This document shows positions 7,583 to 15,189 of a stretch of 38,581 nucleotides of DNA, piece by piece. The notes below the pieces were generated by a model. The model was not told the origin of the DNA. It saw only the letters and a list, made by a program, of their open reading frames with translations, and did not search any database. How positions within the stretch are numbered: position 1 is the stretch's first letter; every line of letters begins with the position of its first letter. The stretch spans positions 1 through 38,581 of the forward strand of contig CAVKYO010000053.1 in NCBI GenBank assembly GCA_963660495.1, written 5' to 3'. The position numbers were made by a program, and so were the translations under genes. Origin of the DNA: CAG-877 sp963660495 (GTDB lineage Bacteria; Bacillota_I; Bacilli_A; RF39; UBA660).

Positions 7583-7610
7583 AAACGTACAATTAAACTT
7601 GTACGTTTTT
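7583..7610 (+). terminator. Perfect 10-bp hairpin with T-run, overlapping the dacA remnant
   Basis: AAACGTACAA (7583-7592) pairs exactly with TTGTACGTTT (7599-7608) around TTAAAC. Its right arm, read in the dacA frame, encodes L-V-R-F, which fits DacA proteins. So this terminator lies at the junction between the two-gene unit and the remnant, and its second arm appears to be old dacA coding sequence. Confidence 0.7.
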
Positions 7611-8113
7611 ATGAAGGAGCCGATGGATTAAAAACTGGACATACTGATAATGCTCTTTATTGTTTAGCCGCAACTGCTAAGAAGAATAATATGCGTTTGA
7701 TTGCAATAGTTTTAGGAGAAGAAAATAGTAAGATTAGAAATAGTGAGACTATGGCTCTTTTAGATTATGGATTTATGAATACAAAGTTCAACTTATTGAA
7801 AAAGTCTGGTCAAGTTGTGGAAAGAATTAAATTAGATAAATCTAATCGTTCTATGGTAGATGTATCGTTAAAAAATGATTTGGGTGTTGTTGAATTAGTT
7901 GATGATAAAAAACATAATTACAAATATAATATAGTCTTGGATAATATTAAATTGCCAATTAAGGCAGGAAGTACAGTTGGTAAAATGATGGTATTAGAAA
8001 ATGATAAGGAAATTTCTTCTACGGATTTAATCGTTAAAAATGATGTAAAAGAGTTGAATTTTATAGAATTATTTTATAGTAGTATTAAAAGTATTGTATC
8101 TGGGCAATTGTAA
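7598..8113 (+). pseudogene. 3' remnant of a D-alanyl-D-alanine carboxypeptidase gene (dacA-like)
   Basis: From 7598 an open frame encodes LVRFYEGADGLKTGHT, then a segment matching the region after the KTG active-site motif of low-molecular-weight PBPs (CLAATAKKNNMRLIAIVLGE; LLDYGF). It ends with a beta-rich PBP5 C-terminal domain and a final amphipathic segment (FIELFYSSIKSIVSGQL). The SxxK and SxN motifs and signal peptide, about the first 200 residues, are missing upstream: 7017-7559 is another gene and 7560-7597 has no start. The longest ORF with an ATG (7691-8113, 140 aa) lacks the KTG motif. Such a product cannot be a carboxypeptidase, so I call it a truncated pseudogene. Confidence 0.85.
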
Positions 8114-8127
8114 AGATTTATAATTTA

Positions 8128-8156
8128 GAGGAAATATAGATGTATTTCTTCTTTTT
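8128..8156 (+). terminator. Terminator after the dacA remnant
   Basis: GAGGAAATA (8128-8136) pairs with TATTTCTTC (8143-8151) with one G-T pair, followed by TTTTT. Confidence 0.75.
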
Positions 8157-8162
8157 CTTTGT

Positions 8163-8168
8163 TATAAT
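8163..8168 (+). promoter_or_regulatory. -10 box of the SGNH hydrolase gene
   Basis: TATAAT lies 30 bp before ATG 8193 and just after the preceding terminator. Confidence 0.55.
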
Positions 8169-8192
8169 TATTTTTGTAGTAGGAGGATGTAT

Positions 8193-9161
8193 ATGCCAAA
8201 GAATAAAAATAATAAAAATAGTAGTTCTAAGTATATAAGTGCTGATAGTAAGTTTAGTCGTTATGAAAGACTTAAGGATAGTTATGATGATATAGATTTA
8301 TCAAAGACGCAGCAGCAACAATTAGTATTTGATGATGTTGACTTGGATGCTACTATGAATTTAGATACAAGTTTTATGGATAAAAAGGATAAAAAGAAAG
8401 TTAAAAAGATAGTAGATGAAGTTGTTTTACCTCCTAAAGAAGATGAAGTATATGAAGAAAAAAATAAATCAGGTCTTATTATTTCTCTTTTAGTTGTTTC
8501 TTGTTTAATGTTTCTTACTTTTATTGCATACCATTATTTGTGTTATGATCATGATGATAAAGTGAAAAGTATTATTAAAAAAGAAAAAGTTGTTGAAAAA
8601 GTAATTGATGATAACTTCTTATTTTTGGGTGATTCAATTACTGAGCAATACGATATAAAAGAGTATTTTAAAGATTATCCGGTTGTTAATTCTGGTGTTT
8701 CTGGGGACTTTACTAGTAGTATAGTTAGTGATATGAAAAAAAGAGTATATGATTATAATCCTTCTAAAGTATTTTTATTAATAGGTATTAATGATTTGAG
8801 AAAAGGAACGGATGATTCTGAAATAGTTTCTAATGTTAAGGAGATAATTGAACTTATTAAAGAAAATAGACCTTATAGTGAGATATATTTAGAGTCTATT
8901 TATCCGATTAATAAGACTGATGATGATAAAATTTCTGATGATGTTAGAGATATTAAATTTGATAATGAAAAAATTATTGAGGTTAATGATTTATTAAAAG
9001 ATTTAGCTAAGGATGAAGAAATTACTTATATTGATTTATATGATAAATTAATTGATGATGATGGTAATTTAGATATTTCTTATACTAAGGATGGTTTACA
9101 TATTTCTTCTGAAGGATATGAATTTATTACAAAAGAGTTAATGAAATATATTAAAGATTAA
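8193..9161 (+). CDS. Membrane-anchored SGNH/GDSL hydrolase
   Basis: AGGAGG at 8181-8186 touches an in-frame ATG at 8187 but is 6 bases from ATG 8193, so I start at 8193 (322 aa). A charged cytoplasmic N-terminus of about 90 residues leads to one membrane helix (about 94-117) and an extracellular SGNH domain. Its blocks are visible: FLGDSITE with nucleophile Ser148, NSGVSG, GINDLRKG, and DGLHISSEGY with the Asp/His pair. Such enzymes de-acetylate or acetylate glycans or hydrolyse lipids; outside a Gram-positive membrane a peptidoglycan or wall-polymer esterase is the natural guess. It has its own promoter. The long acidic/Lys-rich cytoplasmic tail is unusual and could tether it to a cytosolic partner. 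Confidence 0.85.
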   Translation: MPKNKNNKNSSSKYISADSKFSRYERLKDSYDDIDLSKTQQQQLVFDDVDLDATMNLDTSFMDKKDKKKVKKIVDEVVLPPKEDEVYEEKNKSGLIISLLVVSCLMFLTFIAYHYLCYDHDDKVKSIIKKEKVVEKVIDDNFLFLGDSITEQYDIKEYFKDYPVVNSGVSGDFTSSIVSDMKKRVYDYNPSKVFLLIGINDLRKGTDDSEIVSNVKEIIELIKENRPYSEIYLESIYPINKTDDDKISDDVRDIKFDNEKIIEVNDLLKDLAKDEEITYIDLYDKLIDDDGNLDISYTKDGLHISSEGYEFITKELMKYIKD

Positions 9162-9221
9162 TTGTTATTTTTAATGTTGTAGTTGCATATATTTAAGTGT
9201 AGAAAGGAATGAATAATATTT

Positions 9222-9482
9222 ATGGAAACACTTAAAGTAAGCAGTAAATCTAATCCTAATAGTGTAGCAGGAGCTCTTGCGAATGTATTTAGAGAAAAAG
9301 GGGCTGTTGAAATTCAAGCTGTTGGTGCTGGTGCTTTAAATCAAGCTATAAAAGCAGTAGCAATAGCGAGAGGATTTGTAGCTCCGTCTGGAAAGAATTT
9401 GGTTTGTATTCCGGCTTTTCAAGATATAGCTATTGATGGTGAAGAAAGAACGGCTATTAAATTAATTATAGAGGCTAAGTAG
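9222..9482 (+). CDS. spoVS: Stage V sporulation protein S
   Basis: The 86-aa product is full length and near-canonical for SpoVS: it begins METLKVSSKSNPNSVAGALA, then IQAVGAGALNQAIKAVAIARG and a C-terminal EERTAIKLIIEAK. SpoVS is a small Alba-fold-like protein conserved in spore formers and some non-sporulating bacteria. In B. subtilis it affects spore coat assembly and septation; its direct ligand is uncertain. GAAAGGAATG precedes the ATG by several bases. In B. subtilis spoVS lies near the rny-ymdB cluster and not far from miaB-ricA-cotE, which are also in this window. The gene stands alone before a terminator. Confidence 0.95.
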   Translation: METLKVSSKSNPNSVAGALANVFREKGAVEIQAVGAGALNQAIKAVAIARGFVAPSGKNLVCIPAFQDIAIDGEERTAIKLIIEAK

Positions 9483-9495
9483 TCTCTTTTTTTTT
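9470..9495 (+). terminator. spoVS terminator overlapping its stop codon
   Basis: AGAGGCT (9470-9476) pairs with AGTCTCT (9481-9487) around AAGT, with one G-T pair, followed by a run of eight or more T's. The TAG stop is inside the hairpin. Confidence 0.8.
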
Positions 9496-9540
9496 ATTTT
9501 GTTTTATGCTAAAATTATTGTAGATAAGGATGATGATGGT

Positions 9541-10761
9541 ATGGAAGAAAAAATTATTTGTAGTCGTTGTGGTGCTGAGATGAAAAAAAGTCAACGTTGC
9601 TGTATTAAGTGCGGTAATATTAATTATAATCATCCGGATAACGCTTCGATGTTGAAATTTGCTGATAATGGCGTTACTAATTCATATGTTGTTGGCAAAG
9701 GTAATTTAGCTAATTCTACTCCTTATGTTAATCAAAGTATTAATAGTAGATTTAATTATGCAATTTCTTCTAAAGCGGGGAGTAAATTGACATGCGTAAT
9801 ATTTAATGTCTTTCTTTATATTTTGCTAATGTTTGCTGTTTTTTTTATACTTTATAATACAGGAGATAGTATTGCTGATGTTGTTTTGTCTTTAGATTTT
9901 GCACGTTATCTTTTAGCTGCAACATATGTTTCTTTTACTTTACTTTCTATAAATTTTATATATATGAAAGCAAATAAGCCTTGGTGGAGTTTTTATGTAC
10001 CATTTTATGGTTTGTATATATATTATGATATTATTTTACATAACGGCTGGTTATTTTTTCTTTCCTTGATTCCTTCTCCTTTTTTATTTATTACAACTGG
10101 TAGAATAGTTCCTTCTCCTATAATTGGTATATTAGTTCTTTATAATTTAGGAAAGAGATTTGGATATTCTGGAATACTTACTGTGCTGTTTGCTCCTATT
10201 ATGATTATGGTAATTGGTTTTAATACAGCAAGTTGTTATGACGGTGTTTATTATGTTTCTGGAAATAATAATAGTAGTCATGGAAAATTAACTTCTGATT
10301 ATAAAATTAATAAGATAGTTTTTACATTCTTTGGAACATTTTTCTTAATTGGTTTGACGATACTTGCTTTTGGGTATTATAAATTATTTACTAAAGTTCA
10401 GGAAAATGAAGCTTTAAGTAAAGTTGCATTGGAAGTTGTTAATGAAGTTAAAAATGATATTTCTATGAATAAGTATGTTTGTGATGGTGAAGGTAATACT
10501 AATAGAGTTTCTTCTTTTTGTATTTTAGTTAGTAAAGATAATGTTACTATTTTACAGTCTGAAAAGTATAAGAATTATAAAGGATATGTAAAAATTAATT
10601 CGACTAATTTTTATATTACTTTATGTTCTGATGCTCAGTGTTTAAATAATGCATCAGAAAGTATGTTAAAGTCAGATAAACCAAGTTTATTTTTTACGGA
10701 TGTTAAATTTTATACTGTTCCTTCATTTGTTACTTTTTGTTATAAAAATAGTGATAATTGA
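9541..10761 (+). CDS. Zinc-ribbon multi-pass membrane protein (DUF5684-like core)
   Basis: The frame is open from TTG 9499, but TGCTAAAAT there looks like an extended -10, and ATG 9541 behind AAGGATG is the better start (406 aa). A zinc ribbon opens the protein (CSRCG, then CCIKCG; Cys7, 10, 21, 24). Several membrane helices follow between about 80 and 300. They contain a KPWWSFYVPFYGLYIYYDI segment, then a LVLYNLGKRFGYSG and GFN arrangement like DUF5684 membrane proteins. The extracellular C-terminus (about 310-406) has four Cys. The function is unknown. The cytosolic ribbon and external Cys-rich domain suggest a membrane sensor or scaffold, but that is inference. A strong promoter for the serS leader begins just after its stop. 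Confidence 0.6.
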   Translation: MEEKIICSRCGAEMKKSQRCCIKCGNINYNHPDNASMLKFADNGVTNSYVVGKGNLANSTPYVNQSINSRFNYAISSKAGSKLTCVIFNVFLYILLMFAVFFILYNTGDSIADVVLSLDFARYLLAATYVSFTLLSINFIYMKANKPWWSFYVPFYGLYIYYDIILHNGWLFFLSLIPSPFLFITTGRIVPSPIIGILVLYNLGKRFGYSGILTVLFAPIMIMVIGFNTASCYDGVYYVSGNNNSSHGKLTSDYKINKIVFTFFGTFFLIGLTILAFGYYKLFTKVQENEALSKVALEVVNEVKNDISMNKYVCDGEGNTNRVSSFCILVSKDNVTILQSEKYKNYKGYVKINSTNFYITLCSDAQCLNNASESMLKSDKPSLFFTDVKFYTVPSFVTFCYKNSDN

Positions 10762-10763
10762 TA

Positions 10764-10792
10764 TTGATATTTCTTTAAATATGGCATATAAT
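10764..10792 (+). promoter_or_regulatory. Promoter of the T-box/serS unit
   Basis: TTGATA (10764-10769), a 17-bp spacer, and TATAAT (10787-10792) closely fit the housekeeping sigma-factor consensus. It begins two bases after the upstream stop codon. Confidence 0.8.
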
Positions 10793-10799
10793 ATTAACA

Positions 10800-10992
10800 A
10801 GTCGATAATTAGAACTAATAATAAGATTATTTATGCAAAGAGAAGTCATGTTTGGTGAAAATGACTGTTAAATACTTATTTATCTACTCTATAGATGATA
10901 TTTTATCCGGTTAAAACCGTTATCTAATTAAGTTAAATAAAGGATGGCACCGTGCTATTTAGCACTCCTTATAGTGTCATTCTTTTTATTTT
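10800..10992 (+). promoter_or_regulatory. Serine T-box riboswitch controlling serS
   Basis: The conserved T-box core AAAGGATGGCACCGTGC lies at 10939-10955. The antiterminator pairs AAGGA (10940-10944) with TCCTT (10966-10970), plus an inner GTGC/GCAC hairpin (10952-10965). The competing terminator pairs GGATGGCAC (10942-10950) with GTGTCATTC (10974-10982), followed by T's. The bulge TGGC (10945-10948) can pair with the GCCA end of uncharged tRNA-Ser, whose discriminator base is G. Stem I can be drawn from AATAAG/CTTATT and TATTTA/TAAATA, which leaves UCU (10883-10885) followed by A on the 3' side of the specifier loop, a serine codon. So uncharged tRNA-Ser should allow read-through into serS. 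Confidence 0.92.
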
Positions 10993-11006
10993 TGGGAGGC
11001 TTTTAT

Positions 11007-11042
11007 ATGATTAATTATTTTGTCTCGGGTAGGACGTTTTAA
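11007..11042 (+). other. 11-codon ORF between the T-box and serS
   Basis: GGGAGG (10994-10999) is placed 7 bases before ATG 11007, which encodes MINYFVSGRTF and stops at TAA 11042. It includes one UCG serine codon, rare in this window. It lies after the T-box terminator and before serS. It may be a leader peptide or a chance ORF. Confidence 0.35.
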
Positions 11043-11081
11043 ATATGTTATTAAAATAGAAAAAAGAAATGAGGAATAGAT

Positions 11082-12359
11082 ATGATAGATATTAAATTAA
11101 TAAGAGAAAATAGGGATTTAGTTAAAGAAAATATTAAGAAGAAATTTCAAGATGAGAAATTACCATTAGTAGATGAGGTTTATGAACTTGATAAAAGAGT
11201 TCGTGAGGTACAAGTTAAAGTTGATGGGTTAAAAGCTGATAAGAACAAACTATCAAGTGAAATTGGAAAACTAATGAGTGAGAAAAAAGTTGATGAAGCT
11301 AATAAAATAAAAGAAAAGATAGCAGAGAGCGCTGATGAGATTAAAAAATTAGAAGAAGAACAAGTAAAATTAACAAGTGAAATAAGAGAAAAAATGTTAG
11401 TTATTCCACAAATTATGGATCCTTCTGTACCTATAGGTGAGGATGATAGTTGTAATGTGGAAGTAGAAAAATTTGGTGAGCCTGTTGTTCCTGATTATGA
11501 AATTCCATATCATGCTGATATTATTGAAAAGTTAAAAGGAATGGATAAGGATGCTGCTGGGAGAACATCTGGACAAGGATTTTATTATTTACTTGGAGAT
11601 ATTGCTAGACTTCATGAAGCAATGCTTACTTATGCAAGAGATTTTATGATAGATGCTGGTTTTACTTATGCGATTCCACCATTTATGATACATTCTGATG
11701 TTGTTACTGGTGTTATGTCTTTTCCTGAAATGGAAGCTATGATGTATAAAATTGAAGGTGAAGATTTATACTTAATTGGAACTAGTGAACATAGTATGAT
11801 AGGTAAGTTTAAAGATCAAATTATAAAGAAAGAAGAACTACCAGTACATATGACAAGTTATTCTCCTTGCTTTAGAAAAGAGGGTGGTAGTCACGGACTA
11901 GAAGAAAGAGGACTTTATCGTGTTCATCAATTTGAAAAACAAGAAATGATTGTTATATGTGAGCCAGAAGATAGTATGGATTGGTATAATAAAATGTGGA
12001 AGCTTACAGTGGAGTTCTTTAGAAGTTTAGATGTTCCTGTTAGACAACTTGAATGTTGTTCTGGAGATTTAGCTGATTTAAAAGTTAAATCTTGTGATAT
12101 TGAAGCTTGGAGTCCTAGACAAAAGAAATATTTTGAAGTTGGAAGCTGTTCAACACTTGGAGATGCTCAAGCTAGACGTTTAGGTATTCGTACTAAAGGA
12201 GAAAAAGGAACATATTATTTACATACTTTAAATAATACCGTCGTTGCTACTCCTAGAGGATTAATTGCCGTAATTGAAAATAATTATCAAGAAGATGGAA
12301 GTATAAAAATACCTAAAGTTTTACAAAAATATATGGGTGGTAAAGAATATATAAAATAA
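11082..12359 (+). CDS. serS: Serine-tRNA ligase
   Basis: The 425-aa product has normal length and layout for bacterial SerRS, which charges tRNA-Ser. The N-terminal helical arm (about 25-110) is a Lys/Glu-rich coiled coil that binds the long variable arm of the tRNA. The class II catalytic domain shows motif 2 (FRKEGGSHGLEERGLYRVHQ) and motif 3 (NNTVVATPRGLIAVIENN). The SxxGxxQARR segment in SCSTLGDAQARRLGIR is also typical. GAGGAATAG precedes ATG 11082. The gene follows a T-box with matching serine specificity and ends in its own terminator, so it is expressed alone under uncharged tRNA-Ser control. Confidence 0.98.
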   Translation: MIDIKLIRENRDLVKENIKKKFQDEKLPLVDEVYELDKRVREVQVKVDGLKADKNKLSSEIGKLMSEKKVDEANKIKEKIAESADEIKKLEEEQVKLTSEIREKMLVIPQIMDPSVPIGEDDSCNVEVEKFGEPVVPDYEIPYHADIIEKLKGMDKDAAGRTSGQGFYYLLGDIARLHEAMLTYARDFMIDAGFTYAIPPFMIHSDVVTGVMSFPEMEAMMYKIEGEDLYLIGTSEHSMIGKFKDQIIKKEELPVHMTSYSPCFRKEGGSHGLEERGLYRVHQFEKQEMIVICEPEDSMDWYNKMWKLTVEFFRSLDVPVRQLECCSGDLADLKVKSCDIEAWSPRQKKYFEVGSCSTLGDAQARRLGIRTKGEKGTYYLHTLNNTVVATPRGLIAVIENNYQEDGSIKIPKVLQKYMGGKEYIK

Positions 12360-12383
12360 GTGTAGTTATCTACGCTTTTTTTT
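12360..12383 (+). terminator. serS terminator
   Basis: GTGTAG (12360-12365) pairs with CTACGC (12370-12375) around TTAT, followed by eight T's. The stem starts directly after the stop codon. Confidence 0.85.
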
Positions 12384-12391
12384 GCTATAAT
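12383..12391 (+). promoter_or_regulatory. Extended -10 promoter of the SPFH/zinc-ribbon module
   Basis: TGCTATAAT fits the extended -10 pattern TGnTATAAT and directly follows the serS terminator. A very short ORF with a ribosome site (ATG 12416, six codons) lies between it and the first gene. Confidence 0.6.
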
Positions 12392-12455
12392 TATGTTAGA
12401 TAGGAGAAAACTTTGATGTTTCTATCGAATATATAAAATTGAAAAGAGGTATTTT

Positions 12456-13655
12456 ATGGGATTTATTAAAGCTTTTACTGGTGCTTTATCTGGATCTTTT
12501 GCCGATCAATGGAAAGATTTTTATGCACCAAGGACTGATGTACCTGCAACTGCTGCATTATTTCAAGCAGTACCATCAGGTACTAATGCTGGACGTGGAG
12601 AAAATACAAAGGGTTCTAACAATGTTATTTCTAACGGAAGCAAGATGATTGTGCCAGAGGGAACAGCATTAATTACAGTTCAAGATGGACAAATTACAGG
12701 TTTAATTGCTGAAGCTGGTGGTTATGAATTTAAGAGTGATGATGTTAACTCTAAATCATTATTTGCTGGGGATGGTATTTTATTTTCTACACTAGGACAA
12801 TCTTGGGAAAGATTTAAATTTGGTGGACAACCAGGTTCTCAACAATTGGCATTTTATGTTAATTTAAAAGAAATACCAAATAATAAGTTTGGTACTCAAT
12901 CTGAAATTTATTGGGATGATGCATATTTAAATGCACAAGTTGGAGCAATTACTAGAGGAACTTATAGTATTAAAATAGTTGATCCAATACTATTTGTTAA
13001 AAACTTTGTTCCTGTTAAATTCTTACAACCAGGAGCTCCTGCATTTGATTTTAATGATATGGATAATGATGCTAGTAATCAATTATTTAGTGAAGTAGTT
13101 GGTACTTTATCAGCAGCTTTTTCTAATTATACTAATGATCCAAGCAAGGGTAATCGTATTTCTAAAATTCAAGCTGATCAAATTGGTTTTGCTCAAGCAA
13201 TGGCTAAAGCTGTTGAAGATGCATATCAATGGAAGGCTACTAGAGGTTTAGAAATTGTTAAGACTGCAATTCTTGCGATTGAATATGACGAAGATACTAA
13301 GAAATTACTTAGTGATGTTAAGAAAGCTGATGCTTTATCTGGTAATAGAGGTAATTCATTCATGCAACAATCTGTTGCTCGTGGTGTACAAGCAGCTGGT
13401 GAGAATCCTGCCGGTGCTGGAGCAACAATGGCATTTATGGGTATGGGAATGAATGCTGCTAATGGAATGGCACAAGGTACTCAACAAGAAGCAACTGGTA
13501 CCAATCCATTTATTAACGTAGGTGCTGTACAAGCTGCTGCTACTCCTGCAGCTGATCCTTATGAGGAATTAAAAAAAGCTAAAGAATTATTAGATTCTGG
13601 AGTAATTTCCCAAGCAGATTTTGATGCTAAAAAGAAAAATTTATTAGGTATTTAG
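12456..13655 (+). CDS. SPFH-domain protein with C-terminal SHOCT (YdjI-like)
   Basis: The 399-aa product starts MGFIKAFTGALSGSFADQWKD, as in the virion-core-like SPFH family that includes B. subtilis YdjI. The SPFH/Band-7 part covers about 20-260 (EGTALITVQDGQI, FYVNLKEIPNNKFGTQSEIYWDD). A Gly/Met/Ala-rich linker follows, and the last 33 residues (YEELKKAKELLDSGVISQADF) are a SHOCT oligomerisation motif. No membrane helix is visible, so it probably docks on the membrane through partners. In B. subtilis YdjI works with YdjG and YdjH to bring PspA to stressed membranes; here YdjG- and YdjH-like genes follow. AAGAGGT lies just before the ATG. The next gene begins three bases after the stop, indicating an operon. 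Confidence 0.9.
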   Translation: MGFIKAFTGALSGSFADQWKDFYAPRTDVPATAALFQAVPSGTNAGRGENTKGSNNVISNGSKMIVPEGTALITVQDGQITGLIAEAGGYEFKSDDVNSKSLFAGDGILFSTLGQSWERFKFGGQPGSQQLAFYVNLKEIPNNKFGTQSEIYWDDAYLNAQVGAITRGTYSIKIVDPILFVKNFVPVKFLQPGAPAFDFNDMDNDASNQLFSEVVGTLSAAFSNYTNDPSKGNRISKIQADQIGFAQAMAKAVEDAYQWKATRGLEIVKTAILAIEYDEDTKKLLSDVKKADALSGNRGNSFMQQSVARGVQAAGENPAGAGATMAFMGMGMNAANGMAQGTQQEATGTNPFINVGAVQAAATPAADPYEELKKAKELLDSGVISQADFDAKKKNLLGI

Positions 13656-13658
13656 TTT

Positions 13659-15116
13659 ATGCAGGATGAAGAAAAAAAGGTTATACCTGAAGTTAATAAT
13701 TCTTCTCCTACGATAGTTCAAACTGATATTGGTGCTAAAGATGGACAAGAAAAATGTCCGAAGTGTGGCTCTACTGATATTAGTTTAAATGTTTCGACAG
13801 GTAAATTAAGATGTAATTTCTGTCGTCATGAATTTGAAAGTGAAAAAATATCTGGTATGCAGACAGATATTAAAGAGTTGTCTGGTGAAATTTTAGGATC
13901 TGGTGCTACAGATATAATTGCTGATACTAAAGATGTATTAACATTTAAATGTAGTAGCTGTGGAGCAGAAGTAGTTATTGATACTGCTTCTTCTACACAA
14001 GCTAGATGTCACTGGTGTCGTAATGTATTATCAGTTAATCAACAAATCCCAAATGGAGCAATTCCAGATGTTGTTTTGCCTTTTTCAGTAACTAAAGATG
14101 AAGCAAAGAGTCAAATAGAAAAGTTTGTTGGTTCTAGAAAGTTTTTTGCACATCCAAGGTTTAAAAAAGAATTTACTACTCAAAATATTATGGGTGTATA
14201 TTTTCCATATATGTTAGTAGATATTAATTCACATGTAAAATTAGTTGGACAAGGTGAAAAATTAGTTAGAACTTATACAAGAGAATCTGATGATAACTCT
14301 ACAACTTATTATGATGCTGATTTATTTAATGTAGGAAGGGAATTTGATTTTTCTATCGAAGGATTAACAGTTGAATCTAATTCTGATAGACTTAATTCAT
14401 CATCTAGTAAAACTAACAATGTTATTAACGCTATAATGCCGTTTGATATAGAAAATTGTGTTAAATATAATGCTAATTTTTTAAGAGGTTATACTTCTGA
14501 AAAAAGAGATATTAATATTGAACAGTTGAAGCCTTTAGTTAGAGAACAAGCAAAAGATGTTGCGAGATTTTCCGCTAATGAAACTTTGACTGAATATGAT
14601 AGAGGTGTTTGTTGGAATCAAGAAGACTTTGAAGTTAAAGGACAACAATGGAGGGCAGCATATTTACCAGTTTGGCTATATAGTTATCAACAGGTAAAAG
14701 GTAATAAAAGCACTTTACATTATGTAGCAGTTAATGCTAGAACTAAAGAAACTATGGGTAGTGTACCGATACATATGCCATTATTGATTTTAGTTTCAAT
14801 ATTTGTAGAATTTTTAGGATATTTAGGAATGACTTATATAGAGTTTGATACTAATTATATATTCCTATTATCTGGTGTTTTATATTTTATTATTATGTAT
14901 TCTAGGTATCGTAATTTTAGTGCTAGACATAAACATGAATTGGAAACTAAAAATGAGATGCGTAATTTAAAAAGATCTGATGGATATGTAAAAAGACTTG
15001 TAGAATTAAGAAATTCTCATATGCATGGTGCTAATAATACTTTTGTCAATGGTTCCTTTGGGTCAGGTAGTGTTATTGGCAAAATAGTTGATAATATTAA
15101 TATAAAGATAAAATAA
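13659..15116 (+). CDS. Double zinc-ribbon membrane protein (YdjG-like)
   Basis: The 485-aa product has two TFIIB-type zinc ribbons: Cys33/36/52/55 (CPKCGS, CNFC) and Cys98/101/117/120 (CSSCGA, CHWC). A mixed domain of about 200 residues follows, with PFSVTKDEAKSQIEKFV and YLPVWLYSYQ, recurrent in this family. Two membrane helices lie near 372-393 and 399-415, then a basic helical tail. This matches the YdjG type, the membrane subunit that with YdjH anchors the SPFH protein. The ATG sits three bases after the SPFH stop with only a weak ribosome site (AGGT), which suggests translational coupling. A terminator-like hairpin follows, so the next two genes may be transcribed partly apart. Confidence 0.8.
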   Translation: MQDEEKKVIPEVNNSSPTIVQTDIGAKDGQEKCPKCGSTDISLNVSTGKLRCNFCRHEFESEKISGMQTDIKELSGEILGSGATDIIADTKDVLTFKCSSCGAEVVIDTASSTQARCHWCRNVLSVNQQIPNGAIPDVVLPFSVTKDEAKSQIEKFVGSRKFFAHPRFKKEFTTQNIMGVYFPYMLVDINSHVKLVGQGEKLVRTYTRESDDNSTTYYDADLFNVGREFDFSIEGLTVESNSDRLNSSSSKTNNVINAIMPFDIENCVKYNANFLRGYTSEKRDINIEQLKPLVREQAKDVARFSANETLTEYDRGVCWNQEDFEVKGQQWRAAYLPVWLYSYQQVKGNKSTLHYVAVNARTKETMGSVPIHMPLLILVSIFVEFLGYLGMTYIEFDTNYIFLLSGVLYFIIMYSRYRNFSARHKHELETKNEMRNLKRSDGYVKRLVELRNSHMHGANNTFVNGSFGSGSVIGKIVDNINIKIK

Positions 15117-15124
15117 TTGTTTTT

Positions 15125-15150
15125 AAGGACGCTTGATGGTGTCTTTTTCT
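15125..15150 (+). terminator. Hairpin with T-run inside the YdjGHI-like module
   Basis: AAGGACGC (15125-15132) pairs with GTGTCTTT (15139-15146) with one G-T pair, running into a T-rich stretch. A TATAAT box follows at about 15156-15161. Confidence 0.65.
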
Positions 15151-15189
15151 TTTGATATAATCTTTATAAGAGAAGAGTGTGATAATTAT

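Noticed and set aside
12439..12648. 69-aa frame at the start of the SPFH gene
   Set aside because: Shadow frame; its TTG lies within the SPFH gene's ribosome site.
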